From positions 3,154,501-3,218,500 of the forward strand of contig NC_015945.1 of NCBI RefSeq assembly GCF_000224085.1: a DNA stretch of 64,000 nucleotides, in the 5' to 3' direction. Under the pieces are notes generated by a model, which saw only the letters and a program-made list of their open reading frames with translations, was not told the DNA's origin and did not search any database. Shown here in pieces: positions 44,152 through 53,138 of this stretch. A program made the translations under genes and the position numbers. Positions within the stretch are counted from its first letter, which is position 1, and each line of letters opens with the position of its first letter. Origin of the DNA: Allomuricauda ruestringensis DSM 13258 (GTDB lineage Bacteria; Bacteroidota; Bacteroidia; Flavobacteriales; Flavobacteriaceae).

Positions 44152-44408
44152 ATAGTGATACAGGATTTAAATAACACCCCAATGTTCATCATATCATTCT
44201 TTGAACAACTTTTTGCTTTAAGAACATACCCTAAACTGTTCAAATGGAGGGATTGTGTTTTCAGTCTATAATTACATCTTTAGTACAGGTCAACCACTCC
44301 TCAATCTAATTATGGTCTGGTTGCTTAGGGTTGTCCATAACCCTTAAAAATTATAGCAAGGAACTTTACCAAATTATGGATAAGAAAGGTAAAAAGTAGT
44401 GTAGCACC

Positions 44409-47400
44409 TTATCCAGCAAAGGTATCTATTTCAGCTTTGGGTAAAATGAGTTTGAAGGTAGTTCCTTTTCCTTTTCCTTCGGATTCTGCAATTATGGTTC
44501 CTCCATGGGAATCCATTATTTTTTTTATCATGTAAAGTCCAAGTCCTGTTCCCTTAACATTGGAATGGAAGCGTTTAAAAGGTGTGAATAGTTCTTTTAA
44601 AGAACTTTCGTCCATGCCAGAACCATTATCGCGGATTAGAAATGTATTGGTCTCACCATCCTCCTCATATTCTACATGGATGGCAGGATTTGGTTGATCT
44701 CCCATGTACTTTATGGCATTATCCAATAAATTGCCGAAAACCTGGATGATCCGCTTTCTATCTCCATAGATATGGGGCAGATTTTCGGAAATATGAAGTT
44801 GTGTTTTTGAAATATCAAGTTTAGCCTTAATCAGTTTTCTGGCCGTGTTAAGTATCTCATTCGTATTCAACATTTTGTTTTCATTTTCAATCTGGCCCAA
44901 ATGAGCTATTTCGGTGATGTCAGCAATTAGTTCGCTCATATTGTTACAGGACAAATCTATCAAGGACAGATACTCTTTAATATTGGGAAAATCCTCCATA
45001 ACGATCTCCATAGGAATCAGGTTGGCTATTCCTTTTATATTGCTCAACGGACTCTTCAAGTCATGGGAAACCGCATAAGTAAATCTCTGTATTTCTTCAT
45101 TTTTTAGTTCCAGGACTTTCCCCGCCTCTACAAGTTTATCTTTCTGATATTGTAGTTCCCTAGTGCGTTCGTCTATTTTGAGTTCCAAGTTACGTTGGTT
45201 TTTTTTGAAGGTCCTTATTCTTATGTAATAGGCAATGTAGAGACAGAGTAAAATAAATAGTATTACCAGTATCCTGAACCACCATGTTTGCCAAAATGGA
45301 GGAATAATCTTAATATGAAGATTTTTTTCGTTGTCTACCCATACCCCATCAGAATTGGTGGATTTGACCCTTAGCGTATAGTTTCCCGGATCTATGTTGG
45401 TATACGTAGCACTTGATTCATTTCCAACATAATTCCAATCCGTTTCAAAACCTTCCAAAAAATAGGCATAATTGACCTTTTCCGGATGTCGATAGGTGAG
45501 GGCCTTAAAACCGATATTGAATACCGATTGATCATAGTTAAAGGTCAGGGAATCTGCTTGGCTAATATCTTTTTGCAAAATGCCGGTTCCATCATTGGGC
45601 AAAACTGGGCGATTAAATAGTTTGAGCCCAGAGATAAACAAGTTTGGTATATCCTTGGTTTTTTCTATGTTATTGGGAATGAATATGTTAAATCCATTGA
45701 CACCGCCAAAAATATATTCTCCTTTCGATGTGGTCATAAATGAATTGGGGTTAAATTCATTTGCCTGTAGACCATCGGCCACATCATAATCAACTGTTTC
45801 ACCAGTACGTGTATCAAACCTGATTATTCCACCTTCTGTACTTAACCATAAATGCTCTTCCTTATCATTTATGATTCCCTTGATTGCATTGTTGCTTAAC
45901 CCATCCAACTTGGTGGTTGCCAGGAAAGAATCACTGTTAGGAAGATATCTATTAAGTCCTCCTTGAGTCCCAACCCATAGCACACCTGCTTTATCCTCAA
46001 TTATCGTGTTGATAAAATCATTGCTCAAAGATCTTTGATCTTGAATTTTATAATAATGGACACTTGCCCATGAGTTATCTCTTTCCGTTAGCTTAAACAA
46101 ACCGGAAGATTGGGTGCCAATCCAAATATTACCTTTACTATCTTCAAAAATGGTAAATGCTGAATTAATTACCGTACCATCGAGGTCGGATTTAAGAACT
46201 ATATCTTCATGTTTTTTTGTCGTAGGATTATATAATTGCACCCCGCTAAATGAGCTAACAACCCAAATACGCCCCTGCTTATCCTTTAATAAGTCGGTGA
46301 TATTGTTCGATTTTAAAAATGAGTTTTTGGTGTTCCACACCTTAAAAGTTTTGTTTCGGGTATTAAAAATCGTTATACCATCTGCCCATGTGCCAGCCCA
46401 CAATTCCTCATTCTTAGTTTCAAGCAACGACATGACCACATTACTCCCAAAATTCGAGTTGTCAAGCGAGAAGTGTTCAAAAGTCCCAGTAGATCTGTTC
46501 CAGTGATTCAGTCCTCCACCATCTGTACCGATCCATATATTTCCATTAGAATCTTCGCTAAAACAATTTACCAATCTATTGTTCAAGGATTGCGGATCAA
46601 AGGGATCCGTACCAATGTGCTTGAATTTGGAGTATTCCGGATCATAAAAACTGAGACCATTTTTAAAAGGAGCCATCCACACCATACCCTCTTGGGTACT
46701 GAGTAGTGACCAAATGGAATTGCTCGAAATGGAATTGGGCCGTGTCAAACTATACTCCAAATGCCTGATACTTTCCTTTGCTTCATCATAAATAAACAAG
46801 CCGTTGTTCTCGGTGCCTACCCAAATAGAACCATCTATATGTTTGGCTAGGGAAAGTATTGTAAAACCTGGCGTGATTTCTTTTCTTTCGGTTTGGAGGC
46901 CCGAAGCAGGGTTTATGTTCAATTCAATTAAGGACCCATTTCTGGTACCCAATATAAAATTGGTTTTATCGGATTGTGTAACCGCTGTAATGAATGTGCT
47001 CTCTTCGATTTCGGCTAAAATTTCCATGTTTTTTGAAATAACCAAAATATTGGATCGGGATACAATAAGAAGACGGTCCTCATCTAACGGGATGATTTTT
47101 ACAATATAATTTTTATTGTAATTTTCAGCCTCCATTTTCTTATCCAACAAAAGGTTTTTCAACGTACCAGATTTGATATCATATCTGTAAAGACCTTCTG
47201 AATAAGTACCCAGCCATAGGAATTCATTCGTTTTTGCTACGGAGCGTAAAGGTTTTGATTCCATTGCCTTGCCCGTATCCTTGAACTCGAAAGCCTTGAC
47301 ATGATTTAAATCACGGTCAAAGACGCTCAACCCATGGTTTGTAGCGATATATAAATCACCTCTATCCTCATAAATTGAATAAATGCTCCCGTTTGTAAGA

Positions 47401-47648
47401 CCTGTCCTTCCCTTCTGACGTTCTTCGAATATTTCAAATTCTGTTCCATCGTATTTATTTAGCCCATTAGGTGTACCTGCCCAAATAAAACCAAAACTAT
47501 CCTCGAAAAGCACTGTGGCCGAACTTTGGGACATTCCAGTTTTTATATGATGAAAATTGAGGGAATCCTCGGTTTGCGCATGTGTTGAAAGCACCGAGAT
47601 TAAACATAAGTAGACCAGGAAAGTTCTCAATGTGTTTTTTGGGGGCAT
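44409..47648 (-). CDS. Reg_prop/Y_Y_Y sensor histidine kinase
   Basis: 1079 residues. Signal peptide 1-24; about a dozen Reg_prop beta-propeller repeats in residues 30-690 (recurring GxIWxGT pattern, for example FIWAGTPNGLNKYD, NIWIGTDGGGLNHW); Y_Y_Y domain about 700-765; TM helix about 775-795 (ILVILFILLCLYIAYYIRI); coiled coil; HisKA with H862 in VSHDLKSPLSNIKGIANLI; HATPase to the end (NLLDNAIKYMG, RDNGSGMD, GTGLGLYMIKKIM). It stops there, without the receiver and AraC domains usual in Bacteroidetes hybrid two-component proteins, so a separate regulator is needed. Convergent with the GT2 gene. Confidence 0.93.
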   Translation of the reverse strand: MPPKNTLRTFLVYLCLISVLSTHAQTEDSLNFHHIKTGMSQSSATVLFEDSFGFIWAGTPNGLNKYDGTEFEIFEERQKGRTGLTNGSIYSIYEDRGDLYIATNHGLSVFDRDLNHVKAFEFKDTGKAMESKPLRSVAKTNEFLWLGTYSEGLYRYDIKSGTLKNLLLDKKMEAENYNKNYIVKIIPLDEDRLLIVSRSNILVISKNMEILAEIEESTFITAVTQSDKTNFILGTRNGSLIELNINPASGLQTERKEITPGFTILSLAKHIDGSIWVGTENNGLFIYDEAKESIRHLEYSLTRPNSISSNSIWSLLSTQEGMVWMAPFKNGLSFYDPEYSKFKHIGTDPFDPQSLNNRLVNCFSEDSNGNIWIGTDGGGLNHWNRSTGTFEHFSLDNSNFGSNVVMSLLETKNEELWAGTWADGITIFNTRNKTFKVWNTKNSFLKSNNITDLLKDKQGRIWVVSSFSGVQLYNPTTKKHEDIVLKSDLDGTVINSAFTIFEDSKGNIWIGTQSSGLFKLTERDNSWASVHYYKIQDQRSLSNDFINTIIEDKAGVLWVGTQGGLNRYLPNSDSFLATTKLDGLSNNAIKGIINDKEEHLWLSTEGGIIRFDTRTGETVDYDVADGLQANEFNPNSFMTTSKGEYIFGGVNGFNIFIPNNIEKTKDIPNLFISGLKLFNRPVLPNDGTGILQKDISQADSLTFNYDQSVFNIGFKALTYRHPEKVNYAYFLEGFETDWNYVGNESSATYTNIDPGNYTLRVKSTNSDGVWVDNEKNLHIKIIPPFWQTWWFRILVILFILLCLYIAYYIRIRTFKKNQRNLELKIDERTRELQYQKDKLVEAGKVLELKNEEIQRFTYAVSHDLKSPLSNIKGIANLIPMEIVMEDFPNIKEYLSLIDLSCNNMSELIADITEIAHLGQIENENKMLNTNEILNTARKLIKAKLDISKTQLHISENLPHIYGDRKRIIQVFGNLLDNAIKYMGDQPNPAIHVEYEEDGETNTFLIRDNGSGMDESSLKELFTPFKRFHSNVKGTGLGLYMIKKIMDSHGGTIIAESEGKGKGTTFKLILPKAEIDTFAG

Positions 47649-47814
47649 CTTTACAGTTTCAATGAGATTTAGATTTCATTAACGTAATTCTATAGGTGAA
47701 ATTGTTTTTTTTAACATTTGAAAACAAACATTTTAATGGATATGGTTTACGAATAAACAAAGAAAAGGGCCCAAGTGGATAGGAAGGTGAAGATATACTA
47801 CTTTCTGTGAAAAT

Positions 47815-47935
47815 CGGTCATAGCGTACTGCTCAAAACCAAAAAAAGTGAGTATGATCGAATTTCACATAAACCACTTATTTGTAGAAAGGACGGATAGA
47901 GAGAACCACTAAAAACGGATGTTTTAACCCACAGA
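47815..47935 (+). repeat. dispersed repeat, copy B
   Basis: CATAGCGTACTGCTC with AAAAAAAGTGAGTATG (47819-47856) and GAGAACCACTAAAAACGGA (from about 47901) match the two blocks of copy A near 31.2-31.3 kb. A shorter third match, TAGCGTACTACTCA, stands at 56762-56775. The element borders the broken ATPase gene. Confidence 0.6.
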
Positions 47936-47939
47936 TAGA

Positions 47940-48176
47940 TTAGTTGGTATTATCCAGATAGACCTTGGAGGGTTTCTGTAACTTGCTGATGCCATGGGCA
48001 TTCTTGAACAGGTTCTGGGTCAGTCCGATTTCATCCAAATAGTGCAGGTAGGACAATAGGGTCGTCCTATTAATACCGATCTTATCGCTCAACTTGCTTA
48101 CATTTGGGACAAAGGGAACGGATTCGGCTATGATGACCAAGAGCTGTTCCGCTTTGGTCACATAGGCCAGATCCAC
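47940..48176 (-). pseudogene. C-terminal fragment of a DUF4143/AAA-type ATPase
   Basis: 78 residues that match the DUF4143 winged-helix tail of AAA_14-type ATPases (VIIAESVPFVPNVSKLSDKI, TTLLSYLHYLDEIGL, KLQKPSKVYLDNTN). The ATPase part with Walker motifs is absent, and further upstream is another gene fragment, so this is a leftover. Copy B of a dispersed repeat borders its 3' side. Confidence 0.75.
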
Positions 48177-48226
48177 GTTTCAAAATAAGGGCAGTTCAAT
48201 TTCCAGAATCATGTTCACGACTTCTC

Positions 48227-48337
48227 CTAAGCACATCTCGTATAGGTTTCCCTAAAAGAACCCTCTCGGTAAAAAGTTTCTGCTTCAGTCTTGTTAAGCC
48301 GGTACCGGACAGAACTTCCTTTGACCCTTATCTTCAT
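48227..48337 (-). pseudogene. 5' fragment of a DUF7009-like small protein gene
   Basis: ATG at 48337 starts MKIRVKGSSVRYRLNKTEAE, then TFYREGSFRET, as in small Bacteroidetes proteins I recall as DUF7009 (about 120 residues); here a stop comes after 36 residues. Joined to the ATPase tail just downstream it shows a deletion between two genes. Confidence 0.5.
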
Positions 48338-48768
48338 TCCAACTTTTTTGATATTGTAACTTTATATTTGATAACCTTTTACAGTTTACAGTATTCAAAA
48401 AAAAAGTTTGTTTGAAAGTAAACGGTTTTTGCTACCCCAACGAATTGTCTTGGCTTCCAATGTATGGCTTCCGTAAAGATAACACAATGATGTAAAAAAT
48501 CTTTACGCCCTTCACCTAAACAACATCTGTGTTTTTTTGGATATGTTTTGATTATAGCAAGAACCTAAATATAGGTGCCATAAAAAATGTTTGTAGGGTA
48601 TATGCTTAAAGGGTGATGAATTAATGATTAAACCAAAAATAAAATATATAAAGGTCATTTAATATTTAATTAAATAAAATTGCTTTTCTTTGATGGTACA
48701 GATTCAATCTTGAACCATTCTTATGGAATGAGAGAGAGGAAATACTTAATTAACCAAAAACTTTAGGT
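48338..48768. other. upstream region of the NO reductase gene
   Basis: 431 AT-rich bases, no ORF. It contains the sequence at 48650-48673 shared with the nrdG upstream region. Confidence 0.4.
48650..48673 (+). promoter_or_regulatory. candidate shared operator upstream of the NO reductase
   Basis: AAAGGTCATTTAATATTTAA, then TTAA, agrees with the minus-strand sequence at 59190-59213 before nrdG in 19 of 24 positions, including an 11-base identical core AAAGGTCATTT. It lies about 96-119 bases before the start codon. Confidence 0.5.
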
Positions 48769-51144
48769 GTGCACAAAATAAAGAACAAAGAAACGGTTAC
48801 TGGCAAAAAGGGTTTAAAAAAGAATATTGATTATTGGATGGACACCAAAAATTGGTGGGGACCATTGGTTTTCATATTGATCATAAGTCTGGCAGGAGTA
48901 GGCATGATCGGGTTTCAAACCTACAATGACGCGCCGCCGATGACGGGCTTCCGGACCCAGGATGGTGCATTGCTGATCAGTAAGACCGACATAGAAAAAG
49001 GCCAAATCGTATTTCATAAGTATGCTCTTATGGAATACGGTTCTTTCTTTGGGGATGGAGCACAACGCGGCCCCGATTTTACTGCTGAGGCCCTGCACCA
49101 GATAACCATACATGTCAATGCCTACTATCAAAAGCAATTTGAGGCCCAAAACGGTAGGTCCGCAAACGATAATGAGCAAAAAGTGATTGCCGAAAAGGTG
49201 AAACAAGAGCTCAAAAAAAATGGTTATGATAGTGCAGAAGATATTGTTGTTTTGAACGATGCCTACGTGTATGCTCTGGAAAAGGTCAGGGATTACTATC
49301 AAAATGTTTTCTTGAATACTTCTAGGGAAAGTTCCTTTCCTTTGAAGAACTATATTACCGACAAGGAAGAGGTCCTCAACCTTTCCAATTTCTTCTTTTG
49401 GGGAGCATGGGTCTGTGTCACCGAAAGACCGGGGGAAAGTTTTAGCTATACCCATAATTGGCCCTATGATGCCAAGGCGGGCAATACCCCAACTTCCCCA
49501 GTGGTGTTGTGGAGTGTGTTGGGTTTGCTGGCCTTTGTGCTTGTTTGCGGTGTTGTGCTATACTTCATAGGACAGTACAATCAATTGTCAAACAAATTTT
49601 TCAAACCAGCCAGCAAGGAATTGTTGACAGCCAGAAGTGTTAGGGATTTTACACCTACAAGAACCCAAAGAGCCTCCTATAAGTTTTTCTTAGTGGCCAT
49701 TGTTTTATTTTTTGTTCAAGTGTCCAGTGGTTTTGTGACCATCAATGAATTTGTGGATTACCTTGGTTTTTTTGGTGTTGAATTCTCGGAATCCTTCCCC
49801 ATTACAATTTCCAGAAGTTGGCACCTGATGCTCTCACTATACTGGATATCCACCTGTTGGATCGCCTCTTCCATTTTCATCCTCCCGATTTTGGCCAAAA
49901 GGGAAGTGGAACATCAACTTCCCCTGATCAACCTTCTTTTTGTGCTCTTGGTCGTTCTGGTGGCAGGCTCATTGACAGGTATGGTCTTGGGCCCGATGGG
50001 TTTTTTGGGGGATTGGTGGCATGCTCTGGGGCATCAAGGTTGGGAGTTCGTTGATTTCGGACAGGCTTTTCAAGTACTGCTCATGCTTATCTTCGTGCTC
50101 TGGGGAATTGTGGTCTTCAGGGGCATCAGACCCGCTTTTGTAAAGGGTATGCCCTGGAACCTTCCCAATTGGATCATGTATTCGATAATAGGTATTCCCT
50201 TATTGTTCATATCGGGTTTTGTGGCCCGGCCAGAAACCAATTTTGTTATTGCCGACTTTTGGAGGTGGATGGTGGTACACATGTGGGTAGAGGCATTTTT
50301 TGAAGTGTTCATCACCGTTATAGTTAGCTATTTAATGGTATTGATGGGACTTGTGAGCAGAAATGCCGCCATAAGGGTCATTTATTTTGCCACCATTCTA
50401 TTTTTGGGCACTGGCCTTTTGGGGATTTCGCACAATTTCTATTGGAATGCCAAACCTGTGGCTACAATGGCCTTGGGCAGTATATTTTCCACATTGCAAT
50501 TTGTACCCCTTATTTTATTGACCGTGGAAGCCTGGCGGTTCAAGAACATGCCCCGAATTGCCCTTGAGGGAGTAAAGCCGAGCGAACTCGGTGATTTTGG
50601 TTTTCCAGAGGTATTTTCATTCTTGATAGCAGTGAACTTTTGGAACTTCTTCGGGGCAGGGGTATTGGGAATCATCATCAACCTGCCCATCATGAACTAT
50701 TATGAGCATGGCACTTACCTGACCGTGAACCATGCCCACGCTGCTTTAATGGGAGTGTACGGGAATATTTCACTAGCTGCCATGTTGTTTGCTACAAAGT
50801 TGCTGTTCAAAACAAAGAAATGGAACAAGAAGCTGGTGAAAGTTTCTTTTTGGTCCATTAACATAGGATTGATGCTCATGGTACTTCTGGACCTTCTTCC
50901 CGCGGGCACAATCCAGTTCAAGGCAGTGGTTGACAATGGGCTTTGGTTTGCCCGTTCCGAAGAATTTATAGGTGGCGGGGTATTCCAATCCTTGACATGG
51001 CTAAGAGGCATAGGAGCTTGTCTTTTTCTTTTTGGCGGGGTAATTCCCTTAATGTTGTTCATCGTATCTAGGGCGGGTTCCCTAAAACGTTCCCAAAGTT
51101 CGGATAAAAGTTTGATTCAAATAGCGAGACATGATACTATTTAA
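48769..51144 (+). CDS. norZ: quinol-dependent nitric oxide reductase (qNOR)
   Basis: Inner-membrane enzyme reducing two NO to N2O with quinol. 791 residues from a GTG start, full length for the single-subunit type. The N-terminal periplasmic domain (about 45-250) is cytochrome-c-like but has no CxxCH, the qNOR hallmark. A 12-helix NorB-like core follows, with heme/FeB histidines in SRSWHLMLSLYW (H352), WWHALGHQGWEF, MVVHMWVEAFFEVF and VNHAHAALMGVYG, and the FeB-site Glu in HMWVEAFFEVF. Its 3' end overlaps the QueD-like gene by 14 bases. A divergent Rrf2 regulator with three cysteines lies just beyond and probably controls it. Confidence 0.95.
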   Translation: MHKIKNKETVTGKKGLKKNIDYWMDTKNWWGPLVFILIISLAGVGMIGFQTYNDAPPMTGFRTQDGALLISKTDIEKGQIVFHKYALMEYGSFFGDGAQRGPDFTAEALHQITIHVNAYYQKQFEAQNGRSANDNEQKVIAEKVKQELKKNGYDSAEDIVVLNDAYVYALEKVRDYYQNVFLNTSRESSFPLKNYITDKEEVLNLSNFFFWGAWVCVTERPGESFSYTHNWPYDAKAGNTPTSPVVLWSVLGLLAFVLVCGVVLYFIGQYNQLSNKFFKPASKELLTARSVRDFTPTRTQRASYKFFLVAIVLFFVQVSSGFVTINEFVDYLGFFGVEFSESFPITISRSWHLMLSLYWISTCWIASSIFILPILAKREVEHQLPLINLLFVLLVVLVAGSLTGMVLGPMGFLGDWWHALGHQGWEFVDFGQAFQVLLMLIFVLWGIVVFRGIRPAFVKGMPWNLPNWIMYSIIGIPLLFISGFVARPETNFVIADFWRWMVVHMWVEAFFEVFITVIVSYLMVLMGLVSRNAAIRVIYFATILFLGTGLLGISHNFYWNAKPVATMALGSIFSTLQFVPLILLTVEAWRFKNMPRIALEGVKPSELGDFGFPEVFSFLIAVNFWNFFGAGVLGIIINLPIMNYYEHGTYLTVNHAHAALMGVYGNISLAAMLFATKLLFKTKKWNKKLVKVSFWSINIGLMLMVLLDLLPAGTIQFKAVVDNGLWFARSEEFIGGGVFQSLTWLRGIGACLFLFGGVIPLMLFIVSRAGSLKRSQSSDKSLIQIARHDTI

Positions 51145-51487
51145 ACATTTCAACTTTGATTCGGCCCATTTTTTGCCCAATGTACCCGATGGACATAAAT
51201 GTCGGATCCTACATGGCCATACCTACCGATTGACATTGTATTTTGAGGGGGAATTGGACAAGGACCTTGGATGGGTCATCGATTTTTCCGATATCAAAAG
51301 AGCAGTCAACCCAATAATAGGACGTGTTGACCATAAGTTGTTAAATGATATTGAGGGACTTGAAAATCCCACATGCGAGCAGGTCGCAATTTGGCTATGG
51401 GACAAGATCAAGGCCAAAATTCCACAACTCTGCAAAATCAAATTGTATGAAACCCCTACATCGGGTGTTGTTTATGAAGGAGCATAG
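51131..51487 (+). CDS. 6-pyruvoyl-tetrahydropterin / 6-carboxy-tetrahydropterin synthase-like
   Basis: 118 residues, the size of QueD/PTPS. Zinc ligands H13, H28 and H30 (SAHFLPN and CRILHGHTY), catalytic C24, H68 (VDHKLLND) and E107 (YETPTSGVVY) are all present, so it should be active on dihydroneopterin triphosphate. It overlaps the NO reductase gene by 14 bases and is therefore made with it. Whether it serves queuosine synthesis or a pterin needed in NO stress (for example a molybdopterin- or BH4-like cofactor) is open; no queC/queE gene is near. Confidence 0.88.
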   Translation: MILFKHFNFDSAHFLPNVPDGHKCRILHGHTYRLTLYFEGELDKDLGWVIDFSDIKRAVNPIIGRVDHKLLNDIEGLENPTCEQVAIWLWDKIKAKIPQLCKIKLYETPTSGVVYEGA

Positions 51488-51531
51488 GTCATTGGCAAAA
51501 AAACAGTGTTCTGAATTTTTTTCGGTTAAGG

Positions 51532-51996
51532 TCAACTAGACAGATCGACCCCTTTTAGGGAAATGATTGTTCCGTTCTGCTCCATATCGGCAGCGAGCAC
51601 AGCAATGGACTTTTCCTTAAAGTTGTATAGAATTTTCTCTTTAAACGGCGATACAATATGGTGAACGGGACAGGGATTTTCATTGTTGCACTTGGAAAGG
51701 CCTAAAAAACAATCATCAAATTTGTACTCCCCATCTATGCTGGAGATAATGTCCCAAAGCGTATTGTTCAAATTTTTCTCGTCCAGAAAAAAACCTCCAC
51801 CCGGGCCTTTGCTCGAGGAAACCAATTTGTTCGTAGTCAGTTTTCGGAGCAACTGGGCCAAAAAAGGCTGGGGCACTTCAAGCGCTTCAGCGATGTTTTT
51901 GGCACCGAGTTTATTGTCCACATTACTATGGATCGCTAAATAAACTACTGCACGTACGGCATATTTACAGGCATTGGACAACATACTCAATAACAT
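51532..51996 (-). CDS. Rrf2-family Fe-S regulator (NsrR/IscR-like)
   Basis: 154 residues, winged helix (SNACKYAVRAVVYLAIH, NIAEALEVPQPFLAQLLRKL, wing SSKGPGGGFFLD) with three cysteines C96, C103, C109 (CX6CX5C) in the loop that holds the cluster in NsrR and IscR. It would sense NO or cluster status and repress the NO reductase operon, with which it is tail to tail. ATG at 51984 (MLSNACKY) is an alternative start. Its own upstream region holds AAATGTCATAA, the core of the shared operator candidate. Confidence 0.9.
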   Translation of the reverse strand: MLLSMLSNACKYAVRAVVYLAIHSNVDNKLGAKNIAEALEVPQPFLAQLLRKLTTNKLVSSSKGPGGGFFLDEKNLNNTLWDIISSIDGEYKFDDCFLGLSKCNNENPCPVHHIVSPFKEKILYNFKEKSIAVLAADMEQNGTIISLKGVDLSS

Positions 51997-52007
51997 TTGG
52001 ATGGCTC

Positions 52008-52049
52008 AAAGATAATTAAAAGATAATTTTATATTTCATTATGACATTT
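52008..52049 (-). promoter_or_regulatory. AT-rich control region between nsrR-like gene and nadA
   Basis: Direct repeats AAAGATAATT at 52008-52017 and 52019-52028, and TTATGACATTT at 52039-52049 (minus strand AAATGTCATAA), which resembles AAAGGTCATTT before the NO reductase and nrdG genes. Confidence 0.4.
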
Positions 52050-52163
52050 ATCATTTTTTGCTCAGTGCGGATACCCTAGTTTCGAATCTCAAAAAACCCG
52101 TCACCAGACATCGAATATTAACGGATTTCAAAAACAGTTACCGAATCAAGATATAGCTATGCC

Positions 52164-53129
52164 ATGAAAGGAGGACAATCAGTCAATCATTTTACCCCTG
52201 AAATTGACTTACATCAGGAAATCCTAAAACTCAAAAAGAAAAAAAATGCAGTCCTGCTCGCCCATTTTTATCAGCGTCCCGAAATCCAGGAAGTTGCCGA
52301 TTATGTGGGCGATAGCTTAGGCCTTTCCCAAGCCGCGGCCAAAACCGATGCGGATATTATTGTATTTGCCGGGGTGCATTTCATGGCTGAAACCGTCAAG
52401 ATCCTCAACCCAGCAAAAAAGGTGTTGCTGCCCGACCTGTCCGCAGGTTGTTCGTTGGCCGATTCCTGTCCACCAGAGATCTTCGGGCCTTTTGTGGAAG
52501 CCCATCCGGAACACCTTGTAGTGACCTATATCAACTGTTCGGCCGAGATCAAGGCTTTGAGTGATTATATATGTACCTCGTCCAATGCCCTAAAAATCAT
52601 TTCGGCTATCCCTAAAACCACTCCCATTATTTTTGCACCGGACAAAAATTTGGGCAGCTACCTGATAGGACAAACGGGAAGGGATATGTTGCTTTGGGAG
52701 GGCAGTTGCATTGTCCACGAAGCTTTCTGTATCGATAAATTGCTGGATCTATACCAAAGGCATCCGGATGCAATGATCATTGCCCACCCTGAATCAGAAG
52801 AACATATATTGAAAATTGCAAACTATATCGGTTCCACCTCCGCTATGATAACCTATGTGAAGCATCATCCCAGGAAAAAATATATTGTCGCCACTGAGGC
52901 CGGTATCCTTCATGAAATGCAAAAAGAAGTCCCGGACACCATACTGATTCCTGCCCCATCAGTGGAAGACAACAGTTGTGCCTGCAGCGAATGCGCTTTC
53001 ATGAAAACAAACACCCTGCAAAAAACATATCGCTGTCTCAGGGATGAAACCCCTGAAATAAAAGTACCGAAAACCATTGCAAAAAAAGCGCTGGTTCCCA
53101 TAGAACGAATGCTGAAACTGTCCAAATAG
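52164..53129 (+). CDS. nadA: quinolinate synthase
   Basis: [4Fe-4S] enzyme that condenses iminoaspartate with dihydroxyacetone phosphate to quinolinate for NAD synthesis. 321 residues, full length. Motifs: [20 protein letters not shown], the [15 protein letters not shown] loop, [24 protein letters not shown] and the cluster site [15 protein letters not shown]. The coding frame is complete; nadB starts directly after its stop. The cluster is oxygen and NO sensitive, which makes its place beside an NsrR-type gene worth noting. Confidence 0.96.
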   Translation: MKGGQSVNHFTPEIDLHQEILKLKKKKNAVLLAHFYQRPEIQEVADYVGDSLGLSQAAAKTDADIIVFAGVHFMAETVKILNPAKKVLLPDLSAGCSLADSCPPEIFGPFVEAHPEHLVVTYINCSAEIKALSDYICTSSNALKIISAIPKTTPIIFAPDKNLGSYLIGQTGRDMLLWEGSCIVHEAFCIDKLLDLYQRHPDAMIIAHPESEEHILKIANYIGSTSAMITYVKHHPRKKYIVATEAGILHEMQKEVPDTILIPAPSVEDNSCACSECAFMKTNTLQKTYRCLRDETPEIKVPKTIAKKALVPIERMLKLSK

Positions 53130-53138
53130 GTGTCAATA

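Noticed and set aside
48814..49455. 213-codon open frame opposite the NO reductase gene
   Set aside because: Antisense to the conserved N-terminal domain of qNOR; no domain of its own.
52084..52096. TTCGAATCTC as a possible att copy of the tRNA-Arg T loop
   Set aside because: The match is too short and the flanks do not continue the tRNA sequence.
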